The position numbers and the translations under genes were made by a program. 64,000 nt of DNA from CAZPDM01 sp964585305 (lineage in GTDB: Bacteria > Planctomycetota > Uabimicrobiia > Uabimicrobiales > JABWCH01). Positions within the stretch are counted from its first letter, which is position 1, and the number at the start of each line of letters is the position of its first letter. Below the pieces are notes generated by a model. It searched no databases. It was not told the DNA's origin and worked only from the letters and a program-made list of their open reading frames with translations. This document shows, one piece after another, positions 60,222-64,000 of the stretch. The DNA is taken from positions 4,450-68,449 of the forward strand of contig CAZPDM010000012.1 in NCBI GenBank assembly GCA_964585305.1, written 5' to 3'.

Positions 60222-63188
60222 ATGGCAGAAAGATCTCAGACTTCTCAACGCGTAAAAATTCAACCTGGACAAACTCAAAAAATTGAAAATTCTATCCCAA
60301 TTTCATTAACCATTGCTAAATATAATTATAGCGGCTTAAGTCTTAGTAACTTTGAAGAAAAATTCAAAATATTTCGCCCAAAATTTTCCTTTCGCAAAAT
60401 CTTAGGAAAATTTTTTAATATGATTGTATGGTTGATAGCTCTTACATTCTTAACTATCTTTTTATGCTTCGAATTCTTCCCTAAATTATTATCATATAGA
60501 TTTTGTAATGAATTTTGCAACTATATTTCTTCTCGCCTTCCAAGCCCTGCACAAAGTAATTTAGAAAAACTTTCAGCAGAAATAAAAGATTTACGAAATC
60601 GTCTTGAAAAAAAAGAAACTGAATTATCCGAAATTCAAAGAGCTTTTTCCACTACAGAACAAAGTAACTATAAAGTTAAACAAGANNNNNNNNNNNNNNN
60701 NNNNNNNNNNNNNNNNNNNNNNNNNNNNNNNNNNNNNNNNNNNNNNNNNNNNNNNNNNNNNNNNNNNNNNNNNNNNNNNNNNNNNATTTTAACAACTCCA
60801 TATTTTTATGAAGAACTCACAGCGTATCGTACAGGAAGTAAAATGGAGTTAACAAGGATTGGCTTTCAAATTCCACAAGCAGATCCTTCGGATTTAAATT
60901 GTCATTTAGCTATAGATATAAGTAAGCATCCTTATATTAGCATAGAAGAAAAAAGTGGTGTTACGACTCTTAATAATGTTTTGCAAGTACTCACATTAAG
61001 TCCAGAAAGTGATGTAGAAATCTCTCTAATCATAGATACAAGCCATTCTTCTTTAAATAATCTTGCTAAAATTGATTTAACTCTTCCTATTTTTTATAGC
61101 TTTCAAGAAATGGGAGCAAATATTCGTTGGCAGCCTTTAATCAGTCCTGAAGATAACAAACCATTTTCTATTTTATTTTATGTAAAAATAGAACTAGTCA
61201 GCCCATATTTGGGTGTCATTGGAATTGACTTTGGAACAACAAATACTTGCGTTTCTTTCCTTTCTGATGAGCAAAATACTTTAGAAGAAAATCCTGAACC
61301 TAAATTGTTATCTGTTACAGAAGAAGGGGCTGTTCGAGATATTACAGAAATGCCAACTTTATTTACAGTAGATAAAATTGAAACTGTAAATAAGCAACTT
61401 GTCCCTAAGATTACTCCACTTATGTCTTATGAAACAAAACCAGAAAAACCTCAATCTTTGGTTAGAGGAATAAAAAGACATCTTGGAACAAGTCCAGAGC
61501 AAAATGTACATAAATTTCTTATCGGTAGTAAAAGTTACGATCTTACTACAGAAGAATTAGTTGCTTCCTATCTTGACAATTTACAAAAAAAGTTTATTGA
61601 TTTGACCCATTGCCATTTTGGGATTTGCGGAAACACTTCTCCTTGTAATTTTAGTCGCCATGAAAAAAATGCCTTAATCCGAAGCTATGCTAAATTAAAT
61701 CCTCCTGTTGGTGATGCAAATTTAAATTTAGAATACGACGAAGCTACCGCAGCCGCTATTTACTATACTATTAAAGATATTCGAGATTCAAGAACTCTTT
61801 ATGGTTATGTAGATAGATTTGGAATAGAAGGTGCAGTTAACAGAAACCTGCTAGTTTATGACTTTGGTGGTGGTACTATTGATATCTCTTTATTACAAAT
61901 TCATGGGACTTCTAAAGAAATGCGCTTTAAAGTACTAGGAAATACTAGTCTTATGAATATAGGCGGAGATAATATTACTTTAGCCTTTTTCAAAAGAATG
62001 AAAGCGCAACTTTGCTATCTTCTCATTCAAGGCCAAGAAGTTGAAAGCATGTATTCTCAACGCGTAAAACCTAAATGGTATGCGGCGTATGAACGTCTCA
62101 AAAAAGACTCTTTACATTTATTAGAACGCTATTTAAAAAATGAAAAAATTTCTTCTTCTGAATTAAAAGATTTAGAAGAAACTATTGGAAAGCTCTTTGT
62201 TACAAACTTTGCTGTTTTCCCTAAATCTACTTTTGGATATTCTGATGCTTACAAACTTTTCAGCGAACTTTGGTATGCGTGTGATGAAGTTAAAAAAAGA
62301 CTTTGTCGAAATAATTCTTGGGATCCTTTTTTATTTGCAGATACATTAAATTTATGGGCTTCAAAAAGGCTTGGCATTACTGAAAATCATGGTCTTGGAG
62401 CTATCCAGAATCGCTTACAGCAATTGAATATTAGCCTGGAAAAAGATCTCTATCCTTTCATCATTAAGCCAATCCGTCAATCTATGAGAGCAATGAAACT
62501 CTTGTGCATGAAGGAAGGCCAAACTCCTGATATTTACGAAACCATTCATGAAATACGATTGGCAGGGAATTCCAGCAAAATTCCACTTGTCAAACAATTA
62601 TTGATTGAAGAAATGCAAGAAAAAATCATCGATGAAAATGGAAACGCAAGTCAGATTGTACCTGATGTAGAAGGAATCCTTAAAGATGTTGACGAAGATG
62701 CCAAAACTTGTGTAAGTAAAGGTATGACTTGGGCACTGGCAATCAACAATGGAGCTAATAATTTTAGAATTACGATAGAATCCCAAAATGAATTTTTACC
62801 GTATGAAATAGGATTTAAAATGCCATTTGAGCCTTGGCATACGATGTTCAAAAGAGGAACAAAACTTCCTGCGAATCATCCTTATACTCCTCTTAATTAT
62901 CATAAGACGACAGTTCTCCCAATTTATCGTAGAATTTGCAAGTGGCATAAAGTTCCGGATGAAGTAGGCCATGAAATAGATGAATTTAACCCGCCTTTAT
63001 ATTTCATGGGGAATTTTACTTTCTTAGATAAATATGCGATGAATATTCCTGCTGATGCCATAGATCACATTTCTTTTACATATACACCAGCTCTAACTTT
63101 AACTGCTCACAAGGGTGATAAAGTTTATCCTCTTATTCAAAATCGCGAATTACCAAAAGAAACAGATCCTTTTTCTGGATGGCATTAA
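60222..63188 (+). CDS. Membrane-anchored Hsp70/actin-fold ATPase (interrupted by an assembly gap)
   Basis: The 988-residue reading frame has an N-terminal transmembrane helix (FFNMIVWLIALTFLTIFLCF, about 65-84), a coiled coil (LEKLSAEIKDLRNRLEKKE) and a 100-base run of N (60686-60785). A beta-rich region to about residue 325 follows, then an Hsp70/actin-like ATPase core. The latter shows GVIGIDFGTTNTCVSFLS (phosphate 1) and LVYDFGGGTIDISLLQ (phosphate 2). A third segment, NIGGDNITLAFFKRMK, is also Hsp70-like. The large helical part after it is unlike DnaK, and there is no DnaK-type substrate-binding domain. The similar size and GTPase neighbour recall SrfB/SrfC pairs, but this is only a comparison. 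The true length is unknown because of the gap. Confidence 0.85.
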   Translation: MAERSQTSQRVKIQPGQTQKIENSIPISLTIAKYNYSGLSLSNFEEKFKIFRPKFSFRKILGKFFNMIVWLIALTFLTIFLCFEFFPKLLSYRFCNEFCNYISSRLPSPAQSNLEKLSAEIKDLRNRLEKKETELSEIQRAFSTTEQSNYKVKQXXXXXXXXXXXXXXXXXXXXXXXXXXXXXXXXXXILTTPYFYEELTAYRTGSKMELTRIGFQIPQADPSDLNCHLAIDISKHPYISIEEKSGVTTLNNVLQVLTLSPESDVEISLIIDTSHSSLNNLAKIDLTLPIFYSFQEMGANIRWQPLISPEDNKPFSILFYVKIELVSPYLGVIGIDFGTTNTCVSFLSDEQNTLEENPEPKLLSVTEEGAVRDITEMPTLFTVDKIETVNKQLVPKITPLMSYETKPEKPQSLVRGIKRHLGTSPEQNVHKFLIGSKSYDLTTEELVASYLDNLQKKFIDLTHCHFGICGNTSPCNFSRHEKNALIRSYAKLNPPVGDANLNLEYDEATAAAIYYTIKDIRDSRTLYGYVDRFGIEGAVNRNLLVYDFGGGTIDISLLQIHGTSKEMRFKVLGNTSLMNIGGDNITLAFFKRMKAQLCYLLIQGQEVESMYSQRVKPKWYAAYERLKKDSLHLLERYLKNEKISSSELKDLEETIGKLFVTNFAVFPKSTFGYSDAYKLFSELWYACDEVKKRLCRNNSWDPFLFADTLNLWASKRLGITENHGLGAIQNRLQQLNISLEKDLYPFIIKPIRQSMRAMKLLCMKEGQTPDIYETIHEIRLAGNSSKIPLVKQLLIEEMQEKIIDENGNASQIVPDVEGILKDVDEDAKTCVSKGMTWALAINNGANNFRITIESQNEFLPYEIGFKMPFEPWHTMFKRGTKLPANHPYTPLNYHKTTVLPIYRRICKWHKVPDEVGHEIDEFNPPLYFMGNFTFLDKYAMNIPADAIDHISFTYTPALTLTAHKGDKVYPLIQNRELPKETDPFSGWH
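60686..60785. other. Assembly gap (100 N)
   Basis: Exactly 100 N's mark a scaffold join of unknown true length. They fall inside the Hsp70-like gene, between its coiled coil and its beta-rich region, so the gene may be larger, smaller or in a different frame than shown. Confidence 1.
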
Positions 63189-63205
63189 AATAATTTGTTA
63201 AAATT

Positions 63206-63237
63206 AAAAAGCTATCATGGTTGCATGATAGCTTTTT
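63206..63237. terminator. Bidirectional rho-independent terminator
   Basis: AAAAAGCTATCATG and CATGATAGCTTTTT form a 14-bp stem with a 4-base loop, between the convergent Hsp70-like and queE genes. Confidence 0.85.
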
Positions 63238-63240
63238 AAT

Positions 63241-64000
63241 TTAATATCCCCGTCGCCCTTGAAATAAATAAATATGTAATCTGGGACAAAAACGATAACC
63301 ATATCGTAAACATTCTGGAATAAGCCAAGTATTTATTTCATTCATCTTTTCAATAGTTGTACCTAATGGCATCAGTAAAATATTTTCCGCAGGAATTTCT
63401 CCAGAAATTTTACTAAGAATATGTTGAATTTCTTCTAAATTTTGCTGATATTGCACAACAAATTTTATCTGAAACCCTTCTGGAGAAAAATGCTGGTGTT
63501 CTAACCAACATTGAATTGCTGATAAATTCAGATGATTGGCTCTTTGATCTTGCTCAAACTCAGTATCAATAGGAATAGAATTTGATAACTTTGGACTGAT
63601 TGAAATAAGTTCTGCATGAAGTTCTGAATTATAGCAAGTTCCATTAGTTTCAATAGTAATATGTTTTTTTAAATAGTGTAAATATTTTGTTAAATTTATT
63701 ATCTCTGGAAATATTGTAGGCTCTCCACCTGTAATAACAACATGTTTGGAAGGATATTTTTTTACTTCCATAAGTATTTGCTCAATGGAATAGTGATTAT
63801 ATTTATTTTCTGATGCTTTATAAGAGGCATATTGTGTATCACACCAAGCACAATGGAGATTACATCCTGCAACTCGAATAAATATTGATGGAACTCCTGA
63901 TAATTTTCCTTCACCTTGGACACTATGAAATATTTCGGAAATGGGAAATAAGGATAGGTAATGCTTTGGTCTTATACCTCTGCATTTTCCCCCCTTCCAA
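63241..64000 (-). CDS. queE: 7-carboxy-7-deazaguanine synthase (5' end beyond window)
   Basis: QueE is a radical SAM enzyme in queuosine and 7-deazaguanine synthesis; it converts carboxytetrahydropterin to 7-carboxy-7-deazaguanine. Reading the minus strand past the first ATG (63771) recovers the true N-terminal half: FPISEIFHSVQGEG, PSIFIRVAGCNLHCAWC with the CxxxCxxC-type iron-sulfur motif at about 63841-63864, and CDTQYASY. Downstream are VITGGEPTIFPE and IETNGTCYN. No in-frame ATG, GTG or TTG is seen before the window end, so the gene is treated as 5'-partial. Sequence just inside the end has a GGGGGG run, so a frameshift error there is possible. No other que genes are nearby. Confidence 0.88.
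   Translation of the reverse strand, partial: WKGGKCRGIRPKHYLSLFPISEIFHSVQGEGKLSGVPSIFIRVAGCNLHCAWCDTQYASYKASENKYNHYSIEQILMEVKKYPSKHVVITGGEPTIFPEIINLTKYLHYLKKHITIETNGTCYNSELHAELISISPKLSNSIPIDTEFEQDQRANHLNLSAIQCWLEHQHFSPEGFQIKFVVQYQQNLEEIQHILSKISGEIPAENILLMPLGTTIEKMNEINTWLIPECLRYGYRFCPRLHIYLFQGRRGY

Noticed and set aside
54540..63188. Type VI secretion or defence island
   Set aside because: No Tss, Cas, nuclease or methylase components are present. The GTPase and Hsp70-like genes do not match any defence system I know.
12..64000. Prophage or integrated plasmid
   Set aside because: No integrase, phage structural gene, transposase or plasmid replication gene was found; gene style and base use look uniform.

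Overview
The window is a densely coded stretch of an AT-rich bacterial chromosome (by eye roughly one third G+C) with standard genetic code, AAGGAG-type ribosome binding sites and several near-consensus sigma70 promoters. The species cannot be named from the sequence. Several traits point to a Gram-negative, secretory cell of planctomycete or wider PVC type: FHA-domain proteins, protein-kinase-like proteins joined to TPR/Sel1 repeats, a PEP-CTERM protein, DUF1573, a DUF4129/DUF4350/MoxR/DUF58 cluster, a prepilin-like protein, TatC, and rsmH placed outside any ftsL/ftsI/mur (dcw) cluster. That affiliation is inference.

Layout. 1-3.4 kb (minus): a degenerate nitrilase-fold/FHA fusion, a membrane protein and a glutaryl-CoA dehydrogenase-like enzyme. 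3.6-5.6 kb (plus): an unknown TPR-like protein and a small S24/S26-like peptidase. 5.6-9.6 kb (minus): DNA-uptake genes comEC and comM/yifB. 9.6-10.4 kb: a noncoding block with a MITE-like inverted-repeat element and two tRNA-Pro genes. 10.4-14 kb (plus): a membrane protein, then a substrate-binding protein/chemoreceptor pair behind a consensus promoter. 14-23.2 kb (minus): uvrB, a DUF1573 protein, a pseudouridine synthase, a secreted GH13 glycosidase, a PEP-CTERM C-type lectin, pyrG (TTG start) and a DMT exporter. 23.4-28.1 kb (plus): DUF4129-like, DUF4350, MoxR and DUF58 genes. 28.2-30.7 kb (minus): a four-module sulfur-transfer flavoprotein. 30.8-37.8 kb (plus): prepilin-like protein, membrane protein, TatC, TPR lipoprotein, GHL10/golvesin glycosidase, coiled-coil protein and lipoprotein. 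37.9-38.5 kb (minus): a small FHA protein and a small helical protein. 38.6-48.7 kb (plus): rsmH, a methyltransferase-PrmC fusion, a TPR/kinase-like/Sel1 protein, tex, a cyclase-family hydrolase, two poorly characterised proteins and a DUF6485 Cys-rich protein. 48.7-53.5 kb (minus): two divergent MttB-like proteins, one fused to an SCP2-like domain. 53.6-63.2 kb (plus): a secreted EEP-family protein, then a five-gene cluster. Beyond 63.2 kb (minus): 5'-truncated queE.

The two strongest candidates for something undescribed are these. (1) The 54.5-63.2 kb cluster encodes a membrane pseudokinase, an exported protein, a dynamin-like GTPase, a small membrane coiled-coil protein and a membrane-anchored Hsp70/actin-fold ATPase that is interrupted by a 100-N assembly gap. 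(2) The 48.7-53.5 kb pair joins an SCP2-like lipid-binding domain through a ~570-residue low-complexity linker to an MttB-like barrel and sits next to a second MttB-like protein. FHA and kinase-like proteins recur in the window, which suggests much phosphothreonine-type or scaffold signalling, although the kinase-like domains seen here look catalytically dead.
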